From Marinobacter salarius (GTDB lineage Bacteria > Pseudomonadota > Gammaproteobacteria > Pseudomonadales > Oleiphilaceae), in assembly GCF_032922745.1 (NCBI RefSeq), contig NZ_CP136693.1:3472001-3536000 (forward strand): a stretch of 64,000 nucleotides of DNA. Direction: 5' to 3'. The notes beneath the pieces were generated by a model, which did no database searches, was not told where the DNA came from, and was given only the letters and a program-made list of their open reading frames with translations. Numbering within the stretch: the first letter of the stretch is position 1; every line of letters begins with the position of its first letter. This document shows, piece after piece, positions 55,144 through 63,447 of the stretch. Position numbers and translations under genes: made by a program.

Positions 55144-55473
55144 TTAGTCGACAACGAATAACTTTGCCCCTTGCTCCGTCGATGAACGGTGAAGCTCTGC
55201 ATTGTCTGCGACCTGATAGCTCGAACCGGGGCTAAGAACAAAACACCGGCCGTCTTCCAGTTCAGTATGAAGTTCGCCTTCTAGACACAGAAGTATGTGC
55301 CCCTTAGCACACCAATGATCTGCCAAATAACCGGGGCTGTACTCAACCATTCGCACGCGGATATTGCCGAAATTTCGAGTCCTCCAGTAAGCAACACCCT
55401 TTTCCCCAGAGTGCTCGGTCTTCTCAACTTGGGCCCAGTCAGTAACCCCAAACGGCAAATCTGTGATGTTCAA
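55144..55473 (-). CDS. DHCW-motif cupin-fold protein
   Basis: A 109-residue single-domain cupin. The name-giving motif is present as ADHWCAKGHILLCLEGELHTELEDGR (written here across the strand; the key residues are Asp-His-Trp-Cys), followed by FVLSPGSSYQVADNAELHRS. Metal-binding is likely through the His residues; no activity is known. A ribosome site GGAGCAA lies upstream of the ATG. Confidence 0.85.
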   Translation of the reverse strand: MNITDLPFGVTDWAQVEKTEHSGEKGVAYWRTRNFGNIRVRMVEYSPGYLADHWCAKGHILLCLEGELHTELEDGRCFVLSPGSSYQVADNAELHRSSTEQGAKLFVVD

Positions 55474-55493
55474 GATTGCTCCTCCTTAAGCAA

Positions 55494-55551
55494 ATAACGC
55501 TAAACGAAGCGGCGTGCGTCAGCACGTCCGCCTTGCGTGATTGGTTAAATT
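55494..55551 (-). other. attC site 15 (short type)
   Basis: ATAACGCTAAACGAAGCGGCG to GTTAAAT, 58 bases, near-identical in layout to attC 9. Confidence 0.9.
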
Positions 55552-55552
55552 G

Positions 55553-55834
55553 CTATCGCTTACCCTCCAGGCCATGCCATACCCGGAGGATGATTATGGC
55601 ACTGGCATGTACTGAATAACGCACAACGTACTTGCCAAAAATGATGTCGCGCACTGACTCGGGATCAGGTGCCAATTCAACCGGCACTCCCAACTTGGGG
55701 AAATCTGGCAGCAACTCGATTTTGCCAACTAACTCTGCGGCGATCCTGGCTGCAGCAACGGGATTGTGGACTGCGATGAACTCCCTGAGGCGCTTTAAAT
55801 CTTCAATGGCTTCCTCCGTGTAAACCAGTTTCAC
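55553..55834 (-). CDS. RelE/ParE-family toxin
   Basis: A 93-residue toxin: MKLVYTEEAIEDLKRLREFI, ARIAAELVGKIELLPDFPKLG, then RDIIFGKYVVRYSVHASAIIILRVWHGLEGKR. This is a ParE-type profile ending in a basic strand. The gene overlaps the preceding antitoxin by four bases. The stop is just outside attC 15. Confidence 0.9.
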   Translation of the reverse strand: MKLVYTEEAIEDLKRLREFIAVHNPVAAARIAAELVGKIELLPDFPKLGVPVELAPDPESVRDIIFGKYVVRYSVHASAIIILRVWHGLEGKR

Positions 55835-56103
55835 TTACCTGACCTCGGCGCATCCTGCTCGTTATCGGTTCCCCAGCTACTGAGCCAACCATGGACCTTG
55901 TTGGCGTCAACCACTTTCCCTTGGGCAGCGGACTCCATTGCCTCCAAGGTTTGCTGCCAACGCTCCTGCTCACGCTGTTGCTTTTCGATATATTCCAACA
56001 GGGCCTGATTGATCACCCAGCCTTTGCTCCGCTGGAGCCTGCCAGCGATTGCTTCAAGGTGCTGCTCAACTTCTGCCTGTAGACGGACTGTAGTGACGCT
56101 CAT
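55831..56103 (-). CDS. CopG/ribbon-helix-helix antitoxin
   Basis: A 90-residue antitoxin. The N-terminal ribbon-helix-helix (MSVTTVRLQAEVEQHLEAIA, RSKGWVINQALLEYIEK) is followed by a charged toxin-binding helix. It forms an operon with the ParE-like toxin by ATGA overlap. Confidence 0.9.
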   Translation of the reverse strand: MSVTTVRLQAEVEQHLEAIAGRLQRSKGWVINQALLEYIEKQQREQERWQQTLEAMESAAQGKVVDANKVHGWLSSWGTDNEQDAPRSGK

Positions 56104-56170
56104 TGCTATACCCTCAAGGCCATTGACTACAAGGTATTACAGCATAGTCAACGAGGGTGCGCCAAAAAAT

Positions 56171-56217
56171 TTAACGCCGCGTTCACCGGCTCGTCCGGTG
56201 CAACGCTTGGTTAAGTG
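56171..56217 (-). other. attC site 16 (shortest, about 47 bp)
   Basis: TTAACGCCGCGTTCACCGG to GTTAAGTG. CACCGG/CCGGTG form the only stem. Contains the stop of the next gene. Confidence 0.85.
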
Positions 56218-56837
56218 CTTTTGATATATGCAGGTGCTTGTTCGTGGTTTTCAAAACTACCGTATTTGATAGAAGAGGGATAATACTCTGCAGCAAATTG
56301 CACTGTCCCAGCAGCGGCTTCACCGTCAACGCTAGCAATAAATGCGAGCATAAGGTCAGTGCCAGCAGAGACACCAGCAGATGACCAGATATTCCCGTCT
56401 TGGACATACCGTTGCTCAACAACTGTTACGTCACCAAGTGCACGCAAACGCTCTAAAGAACCCCAATGAGTCGTTGCTTTCTTTCCCGATAAAAGCCCCG
56501 CGGCATGTAGCACAAATGAACCGGTGCAGACCGATAGAATGGCCTTACAGTTCCTTGCTTGATTGGCAACGAAATCAATTAACACAGGATTGCTTACCTC
56601 AATACGCGTGCCTTGGCCTCCTGGGATGAGCAAATAGTCAAGTGGGGGGCAGGTAGCAAACGAAGCATGTGGGTTAATAGACAAGCCCTTTGCACAAGTG
56701 ATTGGCTCCATCAATTGTCCCACAATGATGCAGTTTGCTGGGCCGTTGGCATTTTTCCGCCACATCGTGAGCATCTCCCACGGCCCGACAAAGTCGAGTT
56801 CCTCGACCTGATCAAATACGAGAATTCCAAAATTCAT
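56211..56837 (-). CDS. DJ-1/PfpI-family protein
   Basis: A 208-residue class I glutamine amidotransferase-like fold. It begins MNFGILVFDQVEELDFVGPWE, and the nucleophile elbow is ILSVCTGSFVLHAAGLL with the conserved Cys. LDYLLIPGGQGTR and GNIWSSAGVSAGTDL are also typical. It matches isonitrile-hydratase/ThiJ-like members and the N-terminal part of GlxA-type regulators, but no HTH is attached. GGAGGTTTCT sets the ATG at 56837. Confidence 0.88.
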   Translation of the reverse strand: MNFGILVFDQVEELDFVGPWEMLTMWRKNANGPANCIIVGQLMEPITCAKGLSINPHASFATCPPLDYLLIPGGQGTRIEVSNPVLIDFVANQARNCKAILSVCTGSFVLHAAGLLSGKKATTHWGSLERLRALGDVTVVEQRYVQDGNIWSSAGVSAGTDLMLAFIASVDGEAAAGTVQFAAEYYPSSIKYGSFENHEQAPAYIKST

Positions 56838-56854
56838 AGAAACCTCCGAGGCAC

Positions 56855-56937
56855 TTAACGCTTGCAGCATGCGCGCCCACGGAATGAAGCCGAAGGCGCA
56901 ATGTAGTGGGCGTCGCCGTGCCTGCACTGGTTATGTG
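56855..56937 (-). other. attC site 17
   Basis: TTAACGCTTGCAGCATGCGC to GTTATGTG, 83 bases. Includes GCACTGGTTA at 56924-56933, the exact complement of the candidate guide at 46150-46159. Confidence 0.93.
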
Positions 56938-57362
56938 ACTTTGAGGCTTTCAATCTCACCCCTAACTGCTTTAACGAATTTTTTCCTTAACTCTGGATAA
57001 CTGCTAGTAGCTTGAGAATTAGCCGCATGAGAAGTTAGTGCATGATCTGCCAGTTTTCCTGCCGCACTTAGCGTTTCCTCGGTTCCAAATAGCTCAATTT
57101 GAGCAATAAAGTTAGCGACTTTATCGAATTCAGAAATATCTCCCGTTTTCTCCTTATGGGACTTCATCTCAAGACGGCTGATTTCTTCAAGGAAACTAGA
57201 GTATAAATGCCGTCTATCCTGAATCTCTTCACGGGCAATAGATCTCACCCATTCCTTCGTATTTATGGATTTAGTCGAAAAGTACGACAGGGCACCCCCA
57301 ATCAATGCACCGAGAAGTGCTGACACAGCGCCAATCATTGTAATCGATAACTCCTCGTTCAT
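56931..57362 (-). CDS. membrane-anchored hypothetical protein, 143 aa
   Basis: An N-terminal transmembrane helix (SITMIGAVSALLGALIGGALSYF) is followed by about 110 residues of predicted helix with a central charged coil (EEIQDRRHLYSSFLEEISRLEMKSHKEK). This single-helix-plus-coil plan is frequent in uncharacterised cassette and defence-associated proteins. No family assigned. The stop codon lies in attC 17. Confidence 0.7.
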   Translation of the reverse strand: MNEELSITMIGAVSALLGALIGGALSYFSTKSINTKEWVRSIAREEIQDRRHLYSSFLEEISRLEMKSHKEKTGDISEFDKVANFIAQIELFGTEETLSAAGKLADHALTSHAANSQATSSYPELRKKFVKAVRGEIESLKVT

Positions 57363-57370
57363 TTTTACAC

Positions 57371-57441
57371 ATAACGCTTGAGCTCAGCCGCGGCGAAACC
57401 GCGCAGCGGTTTTGACGTCGGCTGGAGCGCATTGTTAGCAC
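57371..57441 (-). other. attC site 18
   Basis: ATAACGCTTGAGC to GTTAGCAC, 71 bases, with an AAACCGCGCAGCGGTTT stem. Confidence 0.9.
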
Positions 57442-57858
57442 TCACTCGACTTGCAACCCTGGGATGTGCGCAAGTTCGAACTTCATTCCGTCCGGCCCCT
57501 CGAAGAACACGGCATAGTATCCCGGTGCGTAATCGTATTCTGCAGGAGCATCCAACACTTTGACACCGCGTTCCCGGAGCAAAGCATAGAGGTCATCTAC
57601 CTGACCACGCGAGGCTGCATTAAATGCGAGATGGTGTAATCCGGGTGCATAACGCTTGTGTTCATGAGCCTGCAACTCGTCGCTCGCTTGCCAGAGATTT
57701 AAAGCAGTTCCAGTGGCTCCAGACACCCACACGGATAATCCTTCCAATTGCTCTGCCTTCTCGTACCCTAAAAAGCGCAGTACCGGAGTGAGTAGCGATT
57801 CGGCTTCATGCAAATTGCTGACCGTGAGTGCAACGTGATTGATAGCGCCAAGTGTCAT
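57442..57858 (-). CDS. VOC-superfamily protein (glyoxalase/dioxygenase fold)
   Basis: A 138-residue protein with paired beta-alpha-beta-beta-beta modules. It begins LGAINHVALTVSNLHEAESL (metal His), and GLHHLAFNAASRGQVDDLY and FFEGPDGMKFELAHIPG supply the other ligand positions (His, Glu). Probably a metal-dependent lyase, isomerase or resistance-type binding protein (fosfomycin/bleomycin class folds are related), but no specific substrate is indicated. Confidence 0.88.
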   Translation of the reverse strand: MTLGAINHVALTVSNLHEAESLLTPVLRFLGYEKAEQLEGLSVWVSGATGTALNLWQASDELQAHEHKRYAPGLHHLAFNAASRGQVDDLYALLRERGVKVLDAPAEYDYAPGYYAVFFEGPDGMKFELAHIPGLQVE

Positions 57859-57878
57859 TGAAACCTCTCAATTGAGTG

Positions 57879-57976
57879 CTAACGCCGTTGTTCAGCGGTG
57901 CCCTTGTAGCGCAGCGAAAAGGGCATCCGGTGGAGGGCCGTCAGGCCCGGAACGAACTGGAACACTTGGTTAGATT
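57879..57976 (-). other. attC site 19
   Basis: CTAACGCCG to GTTAGAT, 98 bases, with GCCCTTGTAGCGCAGCGAAAAGGGC and GGGCCGTCAGGCCC stems. Confidence 0.92.
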
Positions 57977-58374
57977 TATTGGATCCTACCGCCTGAAACA
58001 TGGGCCGCGAAACCTTCCCTCGCTTCCTGTGTTATGCCGGATAGATCTTTGGCCGGGACTCGCTCAACTTCAATCCCCATGGCCTCAGCGACTTTGACCA
58101 GATCATCCGCGTGGTACTCATTCGCTATGAACAATTTTTGGGGTCTTGAGCCAGATTGGCCTTCAGCGTCGGCCAACAATTTCCGTGACAGGAATTCCGG
58201 CAAACCAGACATGCTTACCTGAACAAGCTCCATGCCAAAGATCATCCCCGTTGCCACCTCCATGATGGCCATAGCGTTGAAATCTCCATCGGCCTCCGTC
58301 ATCACCGGTGCTTCGTTCAATTGGAAAAGCAGCCAGGCTTCATTGTGGGCATAATCAGACGGCTCAATTGGCAA
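57976..58374 (-). CDS. hypothetical cassette protein, 132 aa
   Basis: A soluble acidic protein with HNEAWLLFQLNEAPVMTEADGDFNAMAI, a Met-rich helix region and LFIANEYHADDLVKVAEAMGIEVERVP, a Rossmann-like strand-helix-strand. The latter recalls the DUF6930 kind of fold, which I cannot confirm. The TTG start at 58374 has AGGAGA a few bases upstream. It ends at the edge of attC 19. Confidence 0.7.
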   Translation of the reverse strand: MPIEPSDYAHNEAWLLFQLNEAPVMTEADGDFNAMAIMEVATGMIFGMELVQVSMSGLPEFLSRKLLADAEGQSGSRPQKLFIANEYHADDLVKVAEAMGIEVERVPAKDLSGITQEAREGFAAHVSGGRIQ

Positions 58375-58398
58375 CGTACTCTCCTGATTCTTTTAAAT

Positions 58399-58487
58399 CT
58401 AACGCTGAGGTAACCGGCGCCGGAGCGACAGCGGAGGGAACCAAAAGCGGTACGCTTTTGACGTCCGGTTGACCGACTGGTTAGTGG
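58399..58487 (-). other. attC site 20
   Basis: CTAACGCTGAGG to GTTAGTGG, 89 bases. Almost identical to attC 11, including the AAAAGCGGTACGCTTTT stem. Confidence 0.93.
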
Positions 58488-58558
58488 CGTATAGCGACAT
58501 TGCCTAAATTTGGCTCATCATTCGAACTCGATCAATGCACCAATGCTAATCGACCTCT

Positions 58559-59939
58559 GAGTTATAACTGAATCTGGTGTTTGAAGATTTGAAAGAAAGC
58601 GGCGTATCTGGTTGATTTGTTGTCGCCAAACAGTCAACCAACCAAGAGTACACCGCCATGGGAAAGAGTAACGTTGTCGGGATATCAGGTCGAGAGGAAT
58701 CGGTTGATCCTTTGACCGAGTTGCTGCGTCGAGGCGCACGGGAGTTGATTCATCAGGCAGTCGAAGCTGAGTTGTCTGAGTTCATGGACACCGTTGGAGG
58801 GCGTAAGCTGGAGGATGGTCGAGCGGCCGTGGTTCGCAATGGGTATCAACCTGAGCGAGCCATTCAAACGGGGGTTGGCCCGATCACCGTCAAAGTACCG
58901 AAGGTGCGAGCAAAAGATGGTCACCCGGTGACCTTCCGGTCGGCCTTGGTTCCGCCGTATGTCCGCAAGACCCGCTCGCTGGAAGCGGCGTTGCCCTGGC
59001 TGTACCTCAAAGGGGTGTCGACTGGTGAGATGGAGAGTGCGCTGGAGATTCTGGTGGGCCCGGAGGCCAAGGGCTTGTCGGCCAGCACCGTCGCCCGACT
59101 GAAACGTCAGTGGGCCCAGGAGTATGACGCCTGGCGCCAATGTCGATTAGACCGGGACCGTTGGGTGTACCTGTGGGCGGACGGCATCTACAGCGGTTTG
59201 CGGGCCGAGGATGCCAAGCTGTGCGCCCTGGTCGTGATCGGTGTGAATGACCGCGGCGAGAAGCGCTTCTTGGCGATTGAGGACGGTGTCCGCGAGTCCA
59301 CACAGAGCTGGCGTGAAGTGTTGCTGGATCTCAAGGCGCGAGGCTTGAATGCGCCCAGCCTGGCCATTGGCGATGGCGCCATGGGCTTCTGGGCGGCACT
59401 CGAGGAAGTATACGGCGAAACACGTCAGCAACGGTGTTGGATGCATAAGACCGGCAATGTGCTGAACTGCGTGCCCAAGTCGGTCCAGTCCAAGATGAAG
59501 ACGGCCCTGCACGACATCTGGCAGGCGGAGACCAAGGAGGACGCCGAAACCGCCTTCGATCGGTTCGAGAAGCGATTTGAAGCCAAATACCCAAAGGCCG
59601 TCCAGTGCCTGCAAAAGGATCGCGAAGAACTGTTGGCCTTTTATGATTTCCCGGCCCAGCACTGGCAGAGCTTGAGGACGACCAATCCGATTGAGTCGAC
59701 CTTCGGCACCATCCGCCACCGGACCAAGAGAACAAAGGGCTGCCTGAGTCGGGACGGCATGTTGCAGATGATGTTCAAGCTCGGGGAGTGTGCGCAGAAA
59801 AACTGGCGCCGTCAGCGCGGCTTCCACTATCTGGGCAAGGTCATCACTGGGGTTAAATTCAGAGACGGAATCGAGGTGGATACAGACAATCAGGATGTTG
59901 CTTGATCAAGTCTCTGAACACCAGATTTGACGATAGCTC
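58559..59939 (+). mobile_element. IS256-family insertion sequence (1381 bp)
   Basis: The 9-base target duplication TCGACCTCT is at 58550-58558 and 59940-59948. The ends share GAG(T/C)TAT and the inner AATCTGGTGTT as imperfect inverted repeats. One intact Mutator-type transposase gene is inside. Confidence 0.93.
58658..59905 (+). CDS. IS256-family (Mutator-type) transposase
   Basis: A 415-residue DDE transposase. The catalytic Asp residues are in YLWADGIYSGLR and LAIGDGAMGFWAAL, and the Glu is in TTNPIESTFGTIRHRTKRTKG. The family's conserved YVRKTRSLEAALPWLYLKGVSTG precedes them. Start ATG at 58658. Appears complete. Confidence 0.95.
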   Translation: MGKSNVVGISGREESVDPLTELLRRGARELIHQAVEAELSEFMDTVGGRKLEDGRAAVVRNGYQPERAIQTGVGPITVKVPKVRAKDGHPVTFRSALVPPYVRKTRSLEAALPWLYLKGVSTGEMESALEILVGPEAKGLSASTVARLKRQWAQEYDAWRQCRLDRDRWVYLWADGIYSGLRAEDAKLCALVVIGVNDRGEKRFLAIEDGVRESTQSWREVLLDLKARGLNAPSLAIGDGAMGFWAALEEVYGETRQQRCWMHKTGNVLNCVPKSVQSKMKTALHDIWQAETKEDAETAFDRFEKRFEAKYPKAVQCLQKDREELLAFYDFPAQHWQSLRTTNPIESTFGTIRHRTKRTKGCLSRDGMLQMMFKLGECAQKNWRRQRGFHYLGKVITGVKFRDGIEVDTDNQDVA

Positions 59940-60225
59940 TCGACCTCTGGATTTCTCCTCTAAAAGCTTACCAAGCTCCTCAAGCTTCTCTTCACTAAAA
60001 CTTCCAAAGCCATGAAAGCCCATCATGAAGCGTAAGCCATCCAAGGTTTTTACCTCTAGTACATAGTTCATAGCACTGTTGCCGTCTGACGCAGTGACCC
60101 TCACGATTGTCATTGCGCCATCAGACGAGAATTTGCTGTTTCGTAAGCGCCAATAAATCCGCACCTGTAGCTGACGCCCGAGTTTCGCCACACTGATTCC
60201 TGCTTTCACATTAAAGAGGAATCCG

Positions 60226-60534
60226 ATGACTACCCCTGATTTACACCAGTTCTGGCAAGAGACGCTGTCGGACTGGCAGGCCTCGGGCCTGTCCGGTGCA
60301 GCCTACTGCAAACAAGAGTCGCTTGTTTATCATCGGTTTGTCTACTGGCGGCAGAAGCTGACCGGCCGTGTCGAATCCAGCGAACCGGTTCAAGCTCGAT
60401 CCGGATTCGCTCGTGTGGCTCCGATTCCGGATACAGGAGTCGGTTTGACCGTGTCACTGCCCGGCGGCGTATCGATCACCGGTCTGCATGCCGGTAATAT
60501 CGATTTGCTGGGTGCCGTCTTGAGACAGCTGTGA
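60226..60534 (+). CDS. tnpA: IS66-family accessory protein TnpA
   Basis: A 102-residue protein beginning with LHQFWQETLSDWQASGLSGAAYCKQESL and VYHRFVYWRQKL. This is the short HTH-type IS66 Orf1 that precedes TnpB. The stop codon overlaps the tnpB start (TGATG). Confidence 0.88.
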   Translation: MTTPDLHQFWQETLSDWQASGLSGAAYCKQESLVYHRFVYWRQKLTGRVESSEPVQARSGFARVAPIPDTGVGLTVSLPGGVSITGLHAGNIDLLGAVLRQL

Positions 60535-60902
60535 TGCGTCACCGCTATCTGCGCCCTTCCTGGGATCTGCCGGAGATCTATCTGTACCGAAAGCCCATCG
60601 ACTTCCGCAAGCAGGCCAACGGCCTGGCCCTGCTGGTGGAACAGGAACTGGGGCACAGCCCATTCTCCGGTGCACTTTACGCCTTCACCAACCGGCAGCG
60701 GAACAAGATCAAATGCCTGATGTGGGAAGACAACGGCTTTGTGCTCTATTACAAAGCCCTGGCCGAGGAGAAATTCAAGTGGCCAGGGCCTGCGGATGAA
60801 CTGATGCCGCTGACCGGTGAACAGATCAACTGGTTGTTGGACGGCTACGACATCAGTCTGTTGCGGGGCCATAAAACCCTGCACTATGAGAGTGTCGGAT
60901 AG
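60534..60902 (+). CDS. tnpB: IS66-family accessory protein TnpB
   Basis: A 122-residue IS66 Orf2: LPEIYLYRKPIDFRKQANGLALLVEQ, GALYAFTNRQRNKIKCLMWEDNGFVLYYK and KFKWP. The start is either the ATG at 60534 or the GTG just before it. Confidence 0.93.
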   Translation: MRHRYLRPSWDLPEIYLYRKPIDFRKQANGLALLVEQELGHSPFSGALYAFTNRQRNKIKCLMWEDNGFVLYYKALAEEKFKWPGPADELMPLTGEQINWLLDGYDISLLRGHKTLHYESVG

Positions 60903-60959
60903 CCCTTTTTGCATTACGTTTTAGGTGTGCCAGGGCATTGTTTTTGCTATAATTCCGCC

Positions 60960-62561
60960 ATGAAATCAACGCCTGATAACGCCCTCAAAACCCCGGATCT
61001 CAACGGTTTATCGACCGCTGAGATGGTGGCGGTTATCAGCGGCCTTCAGCAGCAACTCGCCTCCAAAGAAGACGCCATCCAGCGACGAGACGCTCGCATC
61101 GAGATCCTCGAAGAACTGCTGCGCCATAAGAAGATCCAGCAGTTCGCCGCCAGCAGTGAAAAGCTGCCCAATCAGATCCTGCTGTTCGATGAGGTCGAGC
61201 TGGAAGTCGAGATTGATGAACTGCGCGATGAGCTGCCGGACGATGTCGAAGAGGAAGAGACGCCCCGCCGTTCCCGCAAGCGCCGCCAACGTGGCTTCTC
61301 CGATACGCTGCTGCGTGAGCGTATTGAATTAACCCTCAGCGACGAAGAGAAAGCCGGTGCCAGCAAGACCTTCTTCACCAAGGTGAAGGAAGAGCTGGAG
61401 TACATTCCCGCTCAACTGAAAGTGCTGGAGTACTGGCAGGAAAAGGCGGTGTTCGAGCAGGACGGCGAAGAGCGCATTGTTGCGGCTGCCCGTCCGGCGC
61501 GCCCGCTGGGCAAGTGCATCGCCACCCCGTCACTGCTGGCTTACCTCATTACCTCCAAGTATGCCGACGGTCTGCCGTTGTACCGTCAGGAACAAATGTT
61601 CCAGCGCCTGGGGCATGAAGTGAGTCGCACCAGCATGGCTCACTGGATCATCCGGCTGAATGACGTCTTCCAGCCGCTGATCAACCTGATGCGGGAAACC
61701 CAGAATAGCGGTGATTACCTGCAAGCCGATGAAACCCGGATCCAGGTGCTCAAGGAAGACGGTAAGACCGCCCAATCCGACAAATGGATGTGGGTCACCC
61801 GGGGTGGTCCACCGGGAAAACCTTCGGTTCTGTTCGAGTATGATCCATCACGAGGTGGCAAGGTACCGGTGCGTCTGCTGGATGACTTCCAGGGCATTCT
61901 GCAAGCCGATGGCTATTCCGGCTATGGGCAGGTCTGTGCCACGAACAAGCTGACGCGGATCGGATGTTGGGATCACGCGAGACGTAAGTACGTGGAGGCG
62001 TCCCGGGCGGCACCGGCCAAAGGCAAAAAAGGCCAACCCTCAAAGGCGGATGTAGCCCTGAGCCACATCCGCAAACTGTACGCCATTGAAAAGGCCGCCC
62101 GGGATCTGAGCGACGCGGAGCGATATCGGGTTCGCCAGGAAAAGAGTCTGCCGTTGTTGAACGCCTTTAAAGCCTGGCTGGAGAAAAATGCCCCCAAGGT
62201 GATGAAAGGCCTGCTTACCCGTCAGGCCATGGATTACACCCTGAACCAATGGGACTACCTGGTCGGCTACTGTGAGCGCGGTGACCTGAAGATCAGCAAT
62301 GCCGGAGCCGAGAACGCCATCCGCCCGTTTGCCCTCGGCAGAAAAGCCTGGCTCTTCGCCGATACCTCACAAGGGGCGAAAGCCAGCGCCACCTGCTATT
62401 CGCTCATCGAAACCGCCAAGGCCAATGGCCTGGAGCCTTCAGCTTATATCCACCATGTGTTGGAACGCATTGCTGAGTCCGACACGCTGGAGAAGCTCGA
62501 AGCGTTGCTGCCCTGGAATGCCGAGTTGCCGGCTTCGAAAAAAGTGGCTCAATACGATTAG
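60960..62561 (+). CDS. tnpC: IS66-family transposase TnpC
   Basis: A 533-residue DDE transposase with an N-terminal coiled coil and a very acidic segment (DEVELEVEIDELRDELPDD). The catalytic acids are in YLQADETRIQVL, ILQADGYSGYGQ and SNAGAENAIRPFALG. It lacks the CxxC zinc region of the element 1 transposase, so the two IS66 copies belong to different subgroups. Start ATG at 60960. Confidence 0.94.
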   Translation: MKSTPDNALKTPDLNGLSTAEMVAVISGLQQQLASKEDAIQRRDARIEILEELLRHKKIQQFAASSEKLPNQILLFDEVELEVEIDELRDELPDDVEEEETPRRSRKRRQRGFSDTLLRERIELTLSDEEKAGASKTFFTKVKEELEYIPAQLKVLEYWQEKAVFEQDGEERIVAAARPARPLGKCIATPSLLAYLITSKYADGLPLYRQEQMFQRLGHEVSRTSMAHWIIRLNDVFQPLINLMRETQNSGDYLQADETRIQVLKEDGKTAQSDKWMWVTRGGPPGKPSVLFEYDPSRGGKVPVRLLDDFQGILQADGYSGYGQVCATNKLTRIGCWDHARRKYVEASRAAPAKGKKGQPSKADVALSHIRKLYAIEKAARDLSDAERYRVRQEKSLPLLNAFKAWLEKNAPKVMKGLLTRQAMDYTLNQWDYLVGYCERGDLKISNAGAENAIRPFALGRKAWLFADTSQGAKASATCYSLIETAKANGLEPSAYIHHVLERIAESDTLEKLEALLPWNAELPASKKVAQYD

Positions 62562-62937
62562 GGCAAGCGGGTCGATTTAACGGCGCTTACGCTGTTTCGC
62601 TTTCCGAACCAGTGCTTACCCTTCAGTACAAATACCGACCCATCCCCTTCCAAGGTTATTCGCTTATCTGGAATTAAGAGATATAAAAGGCCGAATACCA
62701 TAAGCCCCAAACCGATGCTTGCGAACCAGAACCAAGCCTCTAAGGTTGGATCATCCCAAACGAAAAAAATCAAACACGCGGCAAGCAAGCCAATCACACC
62801 AAAAATAATTGCGTTGGGTAAAATAGGACGGTCGAAGCACACGCTTTCACCGCTCGATTTGACCATTTTGTACATATCGGTCGAAAACACGTGTCTAGAC
62901 CTTCTCTAAAATTCTCAGGGACAGAGGCTCTCCGCCA

Positions 62938-63020
62938 CTAACGCTTGCAGCATGCGCGCCCATGAAATGGAGCCGAAGGCGCAATGTAGTGGGCGTCGCC
63001 GTGCCTGCACTGGTTAGGCA
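62938..63020 (-). other. attC site 21
   Basis: CTAACGCTTGCAGCATGCGC to GTTAGGC, 83 bases, near-identical to attC 14 and 17. Contains GCACTGGTTA at 63007-63016. Confidence 0.93.
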
Positions 63021-63436
63021 TTCGACACCGTGGCAGATGCGACATACGCAAGCCCAACCATGCCGAAAATAAAACAACCAAAGCCGATAGCTGCAAGAAT
63101 CCAAATTAACGATTCACACCAGCCAGGGCCATTTGGAGCATCGTGCCGATTGCCATCTATTTTTTGCCGCCACCTTTCTCCAAAGGCGTAATCCCTACCA
63201 ATGACCGCAACGAGGGATGAGGCAAGACTCAGGATGGAAATAAAGAGGCCCCACCAGGATGCTTGCAGAATAGGAATGAGATCCTCAGATAGCAGTGCAC
63301 GCGAAGAGCCACTGAAGAAGCCGATAGAGACGGTCAGCGAACCGCCGGCCAGTACGAAAATTGCTCGCACCAATGAATCTGCACGGCCCCGAAGGTCGGC
63401 CTGATGTGCGTTAAACTGCTCATTCTCGTCTGTCAT
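63014..63436 (-). CDS. three-helix membrane protein of unknown function, 140 aa
   Basis: After a polar N-terminus (MTDENEQFNAHQADLRGRAD) come three hydrophobic helices (LVRAIFVLAGGSLTVSIGFF, WWGLFISILSLASSLVAVIG, LIWILAAIGFGCFIFGMVGLAYV). The helix 2-3 loop is charged. No family assigned. The stop lies in attC 21. Confidence 0.72.
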   Translation of the reverse strand: MTDENEQFNAHQADLRGRADSLVRAIFVLAGGSLTVSIGFFSGSSRALLSEDLIPILQASWWGLFISILSLASSLVAVIGRDYAFGERWRQKIDGNRHDAPNGPGWCESLIWILAAIGFGCFIFGMVGLAYVASATVSNA

Positions 63437-63447
63437 AGTTTTACTGC

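Larger units (their letters stand above)
60143..62590 (+). mobile_element. IS66-family element 2 (2448 bp)
   Basis: The ends are GTAAGCGCCAATAAATC at the left and its imperfect complement at the right (GTAAGCGCCGTTAAATC on the minus strand). The target duplication GCTGTTTC is at 60135-60142 and 62591-62598. It carries tnpA, tnpB and tnpC on the plus strand and differs in sequence from element 1. Confidence 0.96.
58532..62890 (-). pseudogene. membrane-protein cassette gene split by two different insertion sequences
   Basis: Three minus-strand pieces, 62591-62890, 59940-60134 and 58532-58549, join in frame (one copy of each target duplication kept) into 170 codons. The protein starts at GTG 62890. 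It has two transmembrane helices (AIIFGVIGLLAACLIFFVW and FWFASIGLGLMVFGLLYLLI) followed by a beta-rich domain (LEGDGSVFVLKGKHWFGK) and a helical end (SEEKLEELGKLLEEKSRGR, then LALVH). Family unknown; the plan resembles small membrane proteins with a PH-like soluble domain. Both insertions are clean, so inactivation is recent. Confidence 0.9.
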
